Position numbers and translations under genes: made by a program
The notes under the pieces: model-generated
What the model saw: only the letters and a program-made list of their open reading frames with translations
Database searches by the model: none
Told to the model about the DNA's origin: nothing
Source of the DNA: Dactylis glomerata
Taxonomy: Eukaryota > Streptophyta > Magnoliopsida > Poales > Poaceae
Length of the DNA: 64,000 bases
Direction: 5' to 3'
NCBI GenBank assembly: GCA_007115705.1
Contig: QXEO01000222.1
Coordinates: 796,918-860,917, forward strand
In this document: piece after piece, positions 35,099 through 47,500 of the stretch
Numbering within the stretch: position 1 is the first letter of the stretch
Layout of the letters: every line of letters begins with the position of its first letter

Positions 35099-36031
35099 TT
35101 ACAGCATCGGGTCGTCAGAATCGTCTACACCTAAAGGATCTAAATAGTGATACTCACGGAAAAATGCGGCATCCTCCCATAACAGCCTAGCTATAATCCT
35201 TCGAGCAGGCTGCAAGGTATTCTCCAGATGTACTCGCAGACTAGCTCCACCTGAGGGATAGCTCAGTGACATAGAACTATAATTGAGTCTTGGGTGCCAC
35301 TTACGCATCCACCCAAGAGCAAAATTGGCACCTGCCACTAAGTTCAGTTCTATCAACCAGTGAATACGCTGACTAGATCTAAAAGCATCGAGTAGCAGTG
35401 GAAAACTTCTAGGCAGAGGATTGCGAGGAAGCATCACAGAGTGCATGGTTATGAGAGCTCTTCGGCAACCATCAACCGACTCTCCGATATGTTGGGCGCG
35501 GTCCTAGAGCAATACGATAGCACGGCGGCGTCGAGGATCAGACCACAAACTATCAATACCCTCTGACGTTTTTTCCAGAGCCGCATTTCGCTCGGCAACC
35601 TGACGAGCCTCAGCAGCAAAATCTAGACAAGTACCTAAGATGACAAAGGACATCACAGAGCAGCAATGGAATAAAAGGGAAAAAGAGAAGTCGCAAGAAT
35701 CTTACATCATAACATCTCGCAAGCAGACTCGATAATACCAATGACAAATGAGTCGCATTCTTCATGATGCACAATCTTAGCCACCAAATTAGACACCTTA
35801 TCATTGAGAACAGATATTCGCTTCATCAAACCACAAGCTTTGCTAGCTTTGTCTATTGTCATCTGTGCTTGGCGTTTGGCTAAAGTCAAGCGGTTCTCAA
35901 GATCCGAAATCCTTGAAGAATATTCAGCGCATTGACAGCAGCGGTTAGGAGGCGACGAAACTTTAGAGTCAAAAGCACCGGCAGAAGAGGGAGCATGGTC
36001 GCGACTTGAAGAATCACGAATACGCATAGAC
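35099..36031 (-). pseudogene. C2 antisense coding region, 3' exons
   Basis: First exon about 36031-35707 after a GGCTTCCAG acceptor, a short intron (GTAAGATT...CTTAG), then a last exon to 35099. The first is a coiled coil (ISDLENRLTLAKRQAQ); the second has DSLWSDPRRRRAIVLL, ELNLVAGANFALGW and LQPARRIIARLLWED. A TAG interrupts the last exon just after AIVLL, where C3 has CAA. It may be the 3' end of the gene at 36205-38152 plus 52512-52929, or a second antisense gene; the stop at 36205 favours the latter. Function unknown. Confidence 0.6.
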
Positions 36032-36204
36032 TGGAAGCCAAAAGAAAGGAAAGGAGAAGCATTTCAGAAGCTAACACGATATATCATAGAAAAAAAGAAT
36101 ATTTACATAAAATGCAAACCCTTTGACTATGGTTCTTGGGTTGCATACGACTAGAGGTTTTACATCAAAAGCAGAAATTGAAAATTACTACAAGAAGCCG
36201 AAGT

Positions 36205-38152
36205 CTACGCCACCTCAGCATCCTGCTCCGTGGCGGAGGAAGGCACGGTAGAAGTAGCACCAGCAGTCGAAGGAGGCGCGGGATCAGCCGTCGCTGTAGT
36301 CAAGGAAGTTGGCGTGAAAGAAGCCGCAGAAGGAGAAATAATCGACACTATGGCGGGTGCAAATTTCTTTGCCTTCTCGAAGAAGGCCTTCAGCTCTGAG
36401 CGGGTGCGACCATGAGGAGAGCCAACCTTTTCCCAGTCAAAATCTGCACCATGTGCATAGGAAAGTGCGATAGCACCCTCAGCACCTCGCTTCAAAGAAA
36501 GCCCCTTTAGCTGGAGGACGGGGTCGTCAGTAGTATCGAAGGCTTCGGCGAGTTTCTTCAAGTCATTGTTCGGAACCTCCGCCTTTTGCTTGGGCCACAA
36601 CCCAACGAACATCTGTGTAAGAACGCGGCTCACCAACTCAAAAATCTCCTAGACAGATATCCAGTTTGCTTCGAGTAAGTTAACCGCGGCCATAAGAGGA
36701 TCATCGCCCGGTTGCAGAGTCGACAAAGACACCTTGGTAAATTCTGTACAACAAAGGGGACAGAAAAACAGCAGGAAAGGAAAATATCAGCAAGTGCAAG
36801 AAAGCAACGGCATTAGAAGAAGAGGACAAGACGAGTATGTACCTCCAGCAGCAGCAGACATCGTGTGAAGCCGCTCAGCCACGGCTTGCTCTCGCTGGAG
36901 ATGCTCTTTGTTAGCATCAGCCAAGGCCTTCTCCGCTTTCTTCGCCTTAGCCATCGCTGACTTATGCGACTTCTCAGCATTTGCCTTGGCAGCGGTCGTG
37001 ACATCAAAAGCTTTCCGCGAAGCAATGAGCTCGGCTTCTAGCGATGCAATGCGAGCATTGGCTGATGCTAGAGCATCTGCAGTCCAGCAAAGAAAGGAAA
37101 GGAGAAGTCAAACAAACAGCAAAGAGAAGCATACAGGACAAGAAAAGACAAGACAAAGAATTAACCTTCGGAAGCTTTCGCAGCCTTCAAGTATTTAGTA
37201 CATTTAGTACCTAAGGCGACGAATTTCTTCATCAATGCCTGACAAGGGAGAAACACGTAAGCATGTGGAAGGCACAAGATGGATAAGTACAGTACAACCA
37301 CTCACATTGTCAGGGGAGCCTGTGGGCTCGTGTGCTTCAAGGGAAACTTCAGCCTCTTGGGATTTTTTTGACCGCTTGGTACTTCGGGACGCAGTAATCT
37401 TCTTGGTAGAAGACCTGGTGGCCCTCGGCGCCTGCACAGCCGGCTCAATCTCTTGCACGGAAGGCTCATCAGCAATTGCATCCTGAGTAGAAGGAGCAGC
37501 CGCAGCATCCTTTTTCAGCTCCTCATCATCACTGCAAGAGGAAACATATTTTATACAACCCAAAAGAAAGAAAGCGAGTACAGCAAAATCGTAGAACTCG
37601 TAGAACACTTACGACGCCATGAGGTCGAAGAATTCAACATCTTCTTCTAGAACAGGGGCTTTATTAGCCGCCGTTCTCTGCACAGAGGTACTCGATGAAG
37701 TAAACTCGTCGACACGCTTCCTCTTGTCCACACCGGTGTCTTCAGAAAGCGCAGGAGGAGGCGATGTCGTCGAGCTGGTATCTTCTTCCGATTCTTCGGC
37801 TTCATCTCCATCCTGATTTTCTTCAGCCTCGGGGGCTTCAGATACAGTAGAGGCCAGATCATCCAGAAGAGGCCCTTCCTCTGGAAGAGGAGGGCGTGAA
37901 ACAAGGAATTGGTGGTCCTACAAACGAATAAGTCAGACAAGTAATCGATACAAGCATAAACACAGCTGGAAGCCAATGAATTCGACAACAAGTATACAAA
38001 GCAAACAAATACGTACCTTGGGTAGGGGATGCACAGAGTCGAAATAATCAGCAGCCAATTCTGCAACCGCATGATCCTTGGTGAGCTTGGTGAGGCTCCT
38101 AACTCGCTTGTCGACTTCTTGCTTCTCCATTAGATCTCCAGAGATGCAAGGC
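36205..38152 (-). pseudogene. C2 antisense gene, middle and 3' exons
   Basis: Recognisable exons on the minus strand: 38152-38017 (DHAVAELAADYFDSVHPLPK, GTACGT donor), 37917-37613 (acidic, with a KRKRVDEF basic patch), 37531-37306 (KKITASRSTKRSKKS, basic), a small one near 37240-37163, a coiled coil near 37080-36840, and a last one about 36746-36205 (GLWPKQKAEVP, LSLKRGAEGAIALSY) ending TAG. A TAG inside the last exon breaks it. The 5' exon with the Transposase_28-like domain lies beyond A2 at 52512-52929. Part of the gene between was lost with the A2 end. Confidence 0.6.
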
Positions 38153-38401
38153 CGGCCTCCCTGCTCCTGCACAACATATCAAATAAGTAAGGCCGGCATA
38201 TCTATGCATATGCCGGCACTCCTCGATAAGTATCCCGGTTATTCCGGCATATCTATACCGCCACCGGGATACACTTATATGCCGGTCTGGCCGACGCTCC
38301 TGTATTCCGGCCAGACCCCATCTAGGTCAACCGACACAAGGTCAACCTTACTCCTTGTATCTTTCTAGTCTCTTGACCCTACCGGGGGTCATCCCCCCGA
38401 C
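38153..38401 (-). repeat. A2 3' LTR, truncated
   Basis: Only the first ~249 bp remain (minus-strand TGTCGGGGGG at 38401). It aligns with 52256-52511. The missing ~680 bp and adjoining C2 sequence were deleted; the break lies at a shared GGCC/CCGGCCTCC stretch. Confidence 0.85.
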
Positions 38402-38420
38402 ATTAGTCCCCGAAGCTGTC
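38402..38420 (-). other. A2 polypurine tract
   Basis: Minus strand CAGCTTCGGGGACTAA directly before the LTR start, as in A1. Confidence 0.75.
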
Positions 38421-38850
38421 GGGGTCCCCCAGTCTTAACTGAGGGACCTTGGCAGGTTCAACATGATATCTCTTTTGTTATATCCCGGCGAATGACTTTA
38501 CACCGGCGATCACACTATATACCGGCTTTTCTTTCCTTTCCACAAATTAATCTGGCCGGTCCCGGGGTATTCCGGACGGAATGTATTCCCCGGGCAGTTA
38601 CACCGGCACATAGATTAGACTTCCTTGAGAAGCCACGTCCGACAGTTTGCATCGAAACTTGCAACCGTCCTGCCACTACGAACGGTCACATGAAGTGACG
38701 GTTCACAGTGCATTTACTGCATACCATCATTGCCTAGAGGCACGGTTACAGGAACCGCCGCCCCACTCCATGCCGCCACGTGGCGACCTCCCATAGAAAC
38801 GGTCGGGGTAGTGGAACACTTACCACGATCCCCACGACCTTCTCTAGCGA

Positions 38851-38858
38851 TATAAATA
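38851..38858 (+). promoter_or_regulatory. A2 antisense promoter TATA box
   Basis: TATAAATA in GCGATATAAATACGGG, followed by a CT-rich leader and a 5' UTR intron (39120-39406, GTAAGC...GATAG). It is oriented towards the antisense gene, opposite to the retrotransposon. Confidence 0.65.
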
Positions 38859-39455
38859 CGGGGGCGGGGGTGAACTTGCTCTTTTTACCCCCACAGTATC
38901 TTCTTCTTCCTCCGCTCCTCTGCCTCTTGCGCTTCATCGCCGGACCGAGGAATAGAGAAGGAACGCCGCCGCTGACCCGCTCCACGCCGGCGCCGACACT
39001 CGACGACGTCCGACACCTTCGTCGACGACGCCGCCGCCGCTCCTCTTCGTGACATTGCTGGGGGATTGGATCTTCCTCTGTACGCTCGCCGCCGTTCCTT
39101 CGCCGCCGGCCAAGCTTCGGTAAGCTCTACTTCCGTCTCTGTTCTTCACCCTTCCTGCTTCTCTGTAGGTTTGCCACGGTGATCTTCCTCGCTTAGATTT
39201 GCAGTAGTTTCTCTTCGTAATATCCCCTTGCCTCGATTGGCATTGCCAGAGACGCTCTTTAGTAGTTTACAGATGTTCCTCCCTAGGAATTACACCCATG
39301 TTTGCTTCCAGTTTTAACTGCGCTGGTAGATCTTCTTCTTCTGCTGACTTTGGTGAGAGTGGTATATTGGCTAGACTAACCTCCCTCTTTATCCTGACCT
39401 TGATAGGACTAACACCACGGGACTCCGGCTCTCGCGCCCTGTCCCGGCCATCAAG

Positions 39456-42400
39456 ATGGCATCATCAAGTATGACGGCCACCTCGGCCTCGGAGGAAGAT
39501 AACTCGGCCCAGCTTCAAGGACGCTCCGGCTGGGAGGGGTCGGAGGTTACTCCGGCCGACATATCCTGGATCACCTCCACGAGAAGAGTCCCAGAGGGTG
39601 TTGCATGCCGGCTGCCGGCGGGAGAGATTGTGCTGGCACCTGAACCCGGTGAACGCATCATGTTCATCGCCCACTTTGAGCGGGGCTTTGGTCTGCCGGC
39701 GTCAGATTTCTTTCGGGACTTCCTCGACACCTACGATCTGCAACCTCACCACATCCCGGCCAATGCGGTGATGATCCTCTCCGCCTTTGCTGCTTTTTGC
39801 GAAGGCTTTGCCGGCATAGAGCCCTTCACCCAAGCTTGGGAGAAGTACTTCCAACTGCGGAAGCAAGTCGTCCAAGAACCGCCCCGGAGCAAGGATGACC
39901 CACCGGAGACGGCTCAAGAGAAGAAGGACCGCCCCATGACCCAATGTGGCGCGGCCACCATCATGTCCCGGAAGGGCTCGGACTTCCCCAAGGTGGAACT
40001 GCTCGAGTCTTGCAAGAAGTGGCAGAAGAGCTTCTTCTATGTCAAGAATATCACGGATGCGGATCTGCTCAACCTACCGCCATTCGTGGACGAGCCACCC
40101 TTGGCGATGAAGAACTGGAGCTATAATCCGAAGAACTCCGTGATGCCGGTGAACGCCCTCCACCGGGTTAAGGGCGAGTTACGGGATGCCGGCCTCACCC
40201 CACAAGACTTAGTGGCATGCTTTATCAGCCGACGCATCTTCCCTCTGCAGCGCCGGTCACATAAGGTTTGCCAAATGAGCGGGCCCATGGACCCCACCCG
40301 GGATTCTACACACGAGCTGACTCCGGCCGACATTCTGTGGCGGATTAAGGACATCTGCAAGTGTTCTCAGGCCACCTTCGCCTGGGGACTTGAACCATAC
40401 AGCCGGGATCGCCCCGCCCCAACGGTAAATCCTTCTGGTCGATATATAATCTCTTGTCCGGCATATAGATACCTAAGCCGACACATATCTATTTATCGAT
40501 ACATATCATGCTTGGCCCGAGATATCGTTATTTGCCGACATATTCCTTCGTCTGATCAATTGACCTTGCTCTTATGCAGAAATTCAGCTTCCAGGCTATG
40601 GAGAACTCCCGCATTATCATAGCTGCAGACCGCACTGCCGCAGACCCTGAAGACCCGGACCACTGGGACAAGCTTCCCAGGAGCACCCGTGCTGCAGCTG
40701 CCACGGGTAAGGCCTCCTCACCCCGGCAATCTACTCAAGACCGGAGTGAGGATGATTCTGACGAGGAGATCCTGATGTATTATGACCCAAAACCACTTGC
40801 ATATGCCTTTCCTCCCACACCCTTTGCTTATCCTATGCCGTCCTCAGCTATCCCGGATGATGAAGTGGTCGACGCTGCGCCATTAAACCAGGGACCCCCC
40901 CTGCCGGCGCACGCACTGGCAAGAAGCGCGGGGTCAAACCCCAGCCTGAGCCGGCACAGAAGAGGCAGAAGGTCTCGGCGCCTCGCCCGAAGAAACCACG
41001 ACCTGTTGCCTCGGGGTAAGTTTCTTCTCTTTGTTTCATTTCCGACATATCTCTTGCTTTGATTACTAACTTGGTGTTTTTTCTCTTTCAGGGTTCCTCT
41101 TGCGCCGGAACATGCTTCCAGCACTAGCGCCAGCCCCAACATTGAAAAGCCGGCGGCCATTGCCACCCCCGACATACCTTCTGCAAGTCACACGACCTCC
41201 CCGGCGCCGGCATCTTCGCCTGCGCCCGATAAAACCACCTCCCCGGCGAAGGACGATCCTCCGCCGGAGCAAGACAACTCTGCCCCCGACGTCCACATGG
41301 ACTCGGGGGCTCAACAGGAACCTTCGGCTTCTGATGTCCATATGGACACAGGAGCCCAACGAGATGCCCCAGACTCCGGCGCGCCCACCAGCGGCGCTGG
41401 GACTACTGAAGACGCCGGCGCAAGCAACAAGAGCGCCGACATAGATAACAAAGGAAAGGGCCCTGCAGTGCCGGAAGTCCGGACTATTCCGGAACCTGCC
41501 TCTGCTGGACAAGCTGCCCCTGCCGCACCGGAACAACGAGCGCCCAAGACTCCAACCACCGAGAAAACTCCTGCCCTGGCCAAGCCTGCTGCCCCGGCCA
41601 AGACCTCTACCTCGGTCAAGTCCGGCGCCCTCCCGATCAAGCCGACCAAGCCCGACACACAATCTGCCGCCACTGGTGCTGCCAAAGTAGCACCCCGGCC
41701 CAGCTCTGCCCTGGCCCTGCATTTTGGCAAGGCAGCCGCCCGGCCCAGCTTTTTTGATACGCCGGAACTTGAGGGCCGCGTCTCCCTGCTGACGAAAAGT
41801 GATAAGAGCCTTGGCTCTCTTAAGGAGCATTGCATCAAGTGGAACGACGCAGACAGTATGGATACTGCCGACTCCAAGAGCAAGAAGCTGGCCGAAGCTT
41901 CGGCTACTGGCAATCCATCTGATATCCTGACCGTGAAGCCCATTCCTATCACCTGCGAGCTCCTCAGCATCCAGCAAAGACTTCACCTTCTGGCCGACGC
42001 CACCAACGTAAGTCTTTTCTACACATGTATATCCCCAGTCCCCGAAAATGTTGGCTGTCCGGGATACGGGCCGCCGGGATTTTCCAATACCTTTTGCACT
42101 TAGTTGTTTTCAAATTTACTATCCGGAATATTAGCTCGATCTGAGCTTCAAATCCTAGTCACCGAGGGTCGGGATAGGTGCGCAGCACCTGTGCCGGATC
42201 TTTAATGAACTACTATCTTAATCACTTTTCAAATCCTTTTGACCGAGATATAAGCTCGATTCGAGCTTCAAATCCTAGTCACCGAGGGCTGGGATAGGTG
42301 CGCAGCACCTGTGCCGGATCTTCAACATCATGAACACTTCCCATAATCTTCAATTGCACTGATATGCTAGCCTTCTCTTATAACCTTTCAAATCCTAACA

Positions 42401-43889
42401 CTTTTGCAGCGCATGAATAACGCCCGCGCCGACATGTACCATGATTTGGTGTGCGAGCACCGGAAGCTATCTGACGCGCATAGCAAGCTCCGGCTGGAAC
42501 TGCGCCAGAAAGGTAATCTCAGCCGTCATATCCATATATGCCGGATGTCTTGCCTTCTTTTACTCCGAAATATTTCTCTTGCCGACACATGACCCTTTTA
42601 CCGACATATTTCAGCTACTACAGAAGAGCAAGTCACCGTGCTTCTCCAGAGGGTGAAGGAGCTGACCGGTATGCCGGATTCTGCTGATCTCTTATTACTC
42701 AACTTGTACTTCAAATCCTTTAACTCTTGTCACTGCTACTTGTCTTCTCATTCTTTTAACTTCAAATCCTTGCAGATGAGAAAGCTGCACTGGAGGCACG
42801 CCACCAGGACTGTACTCCTTCAGTGGACGTGGCCAAGCAGTTGGACGACCGGGATGCCGCCCACAAAGTTGAGGTGGAGCAGCTGAAGGGTTGGATCGCT
42901 GAGCTTCTGGAGGAGAAGGAACAGAGGGAGGGCCAACTTAAGAAGGCCCAGGAGCAGCTTGTCACCTCCGAAACTGATGCCTCCAATGCCCATGCCGAAC
43001 TATCTAGCTTGAAGGAGCAGGCAACAAAATGGGAAGTTACAGTTGCTCAGCTCAATGCCGACCTTGCTAGTAAGCTTCAAATCCTTTCCCCCTATCCTGC
43101 CCGACATACCATGTCCTTTTCCGGCACAACCTTTACGCCGACATATACTTCTTTTGCTAAAATACTTTCTATTTTTCAGACATGTTTCATGCTTCCGTCG
43201 AAGACGTTGAGAGGGCTCTGCAGTTGGATCGAGTGGATCGGGGTGTTCCAGCTGACTCGGCCAACTAGGACATGTCGGAACAGCTGTTGGCCCTGCAATC
43301 CCGGAAGAACGCCATGACCTTCTACATGGAAGAACTCTTTCTTGGCGCCCAGGAGGCATATTCTGCCCTCTGGCCGGGACAAAGGACGCCCACTGATCCT
43401 GTTGATCTCGGCAATGATCTGCAGCTTTCCAAGGTTCGCCTTCGAGAATGGCGGGATTCTGGCGCAAGGGTGGGAGCTGATGAAGCTCTCAGCTACTTCC
43501 TCTCCTGGTACGAAAAAGCAGACTTGGAGACTTTGCGCACTGTGCGCGAGGGATCCATCTGGACCACGGATCCGGAACATATCCGGCGTCGGCAAGAATT
43601 AGCCCACAGCTATGTGGATTATGCCGACACCGAAGCCTTTGTCTGGGACATCCGTGAGCCGGAGAAGAAGGAGGACGACACCGAGGATGCTGCTGACGCT
43701 GAGGGCTCCGACTCCAGCCAAGATGAAGAAGAAACTGAAGAAGCCGACACCAATGTTCCGGAACAGGGATCTGTCCCGGCCGGAGGTGATGGCTCCATTC
43801 CATCTGCTGGGTCTGGCACTCCTGAAGCCGACATCTCCACTGCTACAGCCCCTCCAGCCGGCGGCTCTGCTTCTGCCCCTGCTCTTTGA
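39456..43889 (+). pseudogene. A2 antisense gene, seven coding exons, two lesions
   Basis: Exons 39456-40424, 40580-41015, 41092-42007, 42410-42512, 42615-42668, 42776-43069 and 43180-43889, matching A1 exon for exon. Exons 1, 4, 5 and 6 have identical lengths (969, 103, 54 and 294 nt); exon 3 differs by 12 nt and exon 7 by 3 nt. Exon 2 is 13 nt shorter, and a frameshift near 40900 puts its basic NLS-like end out of frame. At 43266 a TAG replaces the TGG of A1. Domains are as in A1: Transposase_28-like N-terminus, basic patch, Pro/Ala linker with HMDSGAQQE-type repeats, coiled coil, helical domain and acidic tail. Confidence 0.78.
42127..42320 (+). repeat. Two 120-bp-spaced repeats in intron 3 of the A2 antisense gene
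   Basis: Two copies of AGCTTCAAATCCTAGTCACC...GGTGCGCAGCACCTGTGCC, 120 bp apart, the same unit as the A1 array at 22194-22510. Both short inverted repeats are kept, although one GCTCG arm is imperfect. Confidence 0.75.
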
Positions 43890-44525
43890 ACTTTGCACCA
43901 CCAAACTTTAAGCTTTATTAGATCCCCGGTATGCCGGGTGCAACTGTAAGATATACGTTTAATTTCCCTTTGGTTTGCTACCTGAACAAGTTTTAACTTG
44001 GTTTGCTTGTTTATCAATGCCTGATCATCTTTTGGCTAAGTCACCGAGCTTGCTTTCCTGTTTCCCTAACTCCACAACCTTGGCTACTTGTCTACCTATT
44101 TTGGCTTTTGACTTATGAGTCTCAAGGTTGCTTCATTAAACATACAGTACTTCAACTTTGAAACTTAGACTTCAAATCATCCGACATTTCAGGTTTTAAC
44201 TTTAGCAATAACATAAATGTCGGTTCGCTTGCTCTATATTTCCTTAGCCGTTTTCCATGTGTAGACAATCTCTGGCATCTACTCTTGCTAGCCATGAAGC
44301 CGGGTTTCGGACAGCAGCTAAGTCGAAGAGCGGCCTTTGGTGCCGACACACTACTAGGCCGACACAGGAAACGTTCAAATCAAGCCAGCCGGCATATAAA
44401 CAAAAACTGAAAAAAATGCCGATATATCTCGAAGGCAGTGCCCGATTTCTTCGGGATGCCGACATTTCATTCATTAGCCTTATACCGGCATACAAAGCTA
44501 AATGGAAATACATACATTATGCTGC
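43890..44525. other. A2 tail-to-tail spacer
   Basis: Between the stops of the antisense gene and the integrase. No gene. Similar to 19985-20635 of A1 and containing GCCGGCAT-type motifs. Confidence 0.6.
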
Positions 44526-47500
44526 TCAGGAGTAAAAGGGGCGGAGTACAGCTATGTTCCATGGTCGCTTGGTTTCTTCTCCGGACCTGTCCATCTTGTC
44601 CTTCTTGGGGGCCTGCGCATCTATAAGATAATAGGCATCATTGTGCAGAGCTCTGCTCACAATGAATGGCCCCTCCCATGGAGGAGTTAACTTATGCCGG
44701 CCCTCTGTGCCTTGCCTTAGCCGGAGTACTAGATCTCCCTCTTGGAATCTCCTTGGATTCACCTTCTGCGCATGATAGCATCTGAGGTTCTGCTGATATA
44801 CTGTTGTTCTTGACAGTGTTATTTCTCTTGCTTCTTCCAGCAGATCAACATCATTTTCCCTGGCTTCTTTAGCCTCTTCCTCAGTATATAGCACCACTCT
44901 TGGTGCATCATGTATTACATCTGTTGGAAGGACAGCTTCTGCTCCATACACCAGGAAAAATGGTGTATAGCCTGTTGACCTATTCGGAGTTGTCCTTAAA
45001 CTCCAAAGCACTGTTGGCAATTCATCTAGCCAACATCCTGGAGTTTTCTCCAGTGGCTCTATCAGCCGGGGTTTTATGCCGGATAACACTAGTCCATTTG
45101 ACCTTTCTACCTGGCCATTGGCACAAGGGTGAGCGACCGACGCAATGTCCAGCCGGATTCCCACCTCCTCACAAAATCTGGCAAATGGCCCTTGGGCAAA
45201 GTTCGACCCGTTGTCAGTGATGATGCCATGGGGAACACCATATCTCAAGATTATATCTTTTAGGAATTTCACTGCTGTGTGACCATCACACTTGCTTATG
45301 GGCTTTACTTCAATCCATTTGGTGAATTTGTCCACCATGACCAGGATATGGGTCATCTTTCCCCTGGCCGGCTTAAAAGCCCCGACCATATCCAGGCCCC
45401 AAATAGCAAAAGGCTAGGTTATCGGGATAGTCTTCAATGCTGACGCCGGCTGATGAATCTGGTGAGCATATCTTTGACATCCATTGCACTTCCGGACCAA
45501 GTCTTCTGCATCTTGCAGTGCCGTCGGCCAGTAAAATCCATGCCGGAATACCTTGGCCACCAATGCTCTGGATGAAGCGTGATGACCACACTCCCCCTGT
45601 TGAACTTCCCGGAGCATCTCCAGGCCTTCCGCAGATTCGACACTTCTCTGCAATACTCCGGTGGCACTTCTTTTGTATACTTCCTTGTTTATGATGGTAT
45701 ATCCTTTGGATCTCCTTGCAACCCGGCGCGCCTCTATTTCATCCGCCGGCACTTGACCATCTGCCAGGAAATCCATGATAGGGCGTGCCCATGAGGGCAC
45801 TTCCCTGACAGTGAACACTGCCTGATCTATCTCCATCATTTCGACCGACACATAATCGATCTCCATGGGCTGCGAAGTCCCCGGGACTGAGGGATCAGTC
45901 CCCGGGTATGTCGGAGCAGTCCCCGGGTATACCGGTACAACCTCTTGGTACATCTTACCCTTGCCTTTATTTCTGCTCCAGAATACTGCACTCACTGCAT
46001 ATGTCGGCCCAGTCCCCGGGACTGAGAGAGCAGTCCCCGGGTTATCTGACCTGGCTTCGGCATCTATCTCCATTGGAACCGCATCCTCCGGGCCTGGCGG
46101 GACATAAATGGACGATGATTCTAGCGAGGGCTTGATTGACGGCTTCCTCAGATGCTCCAACGAAATGCCGGGCGGGATTGAATCTCTGGAAGATCCCATC
46201 TTGGACAATGTGTCGGCTGCTTCATTCTGAGCCCGGGGAACATGCCGGAACTCACATCCTTCGAAGTAACCACTCAACTGCTGCACCAGGAAACGGTAGG
46301 ATCCCATGTTTGCATCATGCGCATCCCATATGCCGGAACACTGCTGAATCACTAAGTCAGAATCACCGAAACACATAATCCGGCGAATTCCTATGTCCTT
46401 AGACACCCTCAGGCCATGCACAAGTGCCTCATATTCCGCCACATTATTTGATGCTGCAAAATGAATCTGCAGAACATATCTCAGTTGGTCATTCTTGGGT
46501 GAACTGAGAACTATGCCGGCACCCAAACCGTGGATTGTCTTGGACCCATCGAAATGCATCCTCCAGTAGTTTGCATCGGGCAATGGTGGCTCATATTGTA
46601 TCTCGGCCCAGTCGATAAAGAAATCAACCAACACCTGGGACTTGATTGTATCTCTTTTGTCATATTGAGGAGTATATGGTGACAACTCTATTGCCCACTT
46701 GGCTATCCTGCCACTGGCATCTTTGTTGCCTATGATCTCCGAGATAGGGGCCTCGGACACTACCCGGATCAGATGCTCTTGGAAGTAATGCTTGAGCTTC
46801 TTGGCCGCCATATAGACACCATATGTCATTTTCTGATAGTGGGGGTAGTTTTGCTTCGAGGTGGAAAGGACTTCACTCAAATAATATACCGGCTGCTGCA
46901 CGGTTTTTCCTCCTTCTTCTCGCTCCACTACCACCACTGCACTGACAACTCTGTTGGTCGCCGCTATATAGAGCAACATCGGCTCCCTGGGCATCAGAGA
47001 TGCCAACACCGGCGCTGTTGACAACATCTGTTTCAGTTCCTTGAAAGCTGCATCTGCTTGCGTTGTCCAGACAAATGTGTCGGACTTCTTCATCAATTGA
47101 TATAACGGCAAAGCTTTCTCACCCAGCCGGCTTATGAAACGGCTCAGGGATGCGAGGCACCCCGTGAACTTCTGTACTTCCTTCAAATCTGTCGGCGGCT
47201 TCATTCTCTCTATGGCATGAATCTTGCCGGGATTCACCTCAATACCCCAGCTGAAAACCAGGAAACTGAGCAATTTGCCTGCCGGCACACCGAAGGTACA
47301 CTTAGCCGGATTCAACTTCATCTGGAATCTCCTCAGATTTGCAAAGGTTTCCCGGAGGTCATCTATGAGAGTCTTGCTCTCCTTGGTTTTTATGACAACA
47401 TCGTCGACATATACCTGCACATTTTTATCTATTTGGTCATGCAAACACTTTTGCATGCACCTCTGGTAAGTTGCACCGGCATTTCTCAAACCGAACGGCA

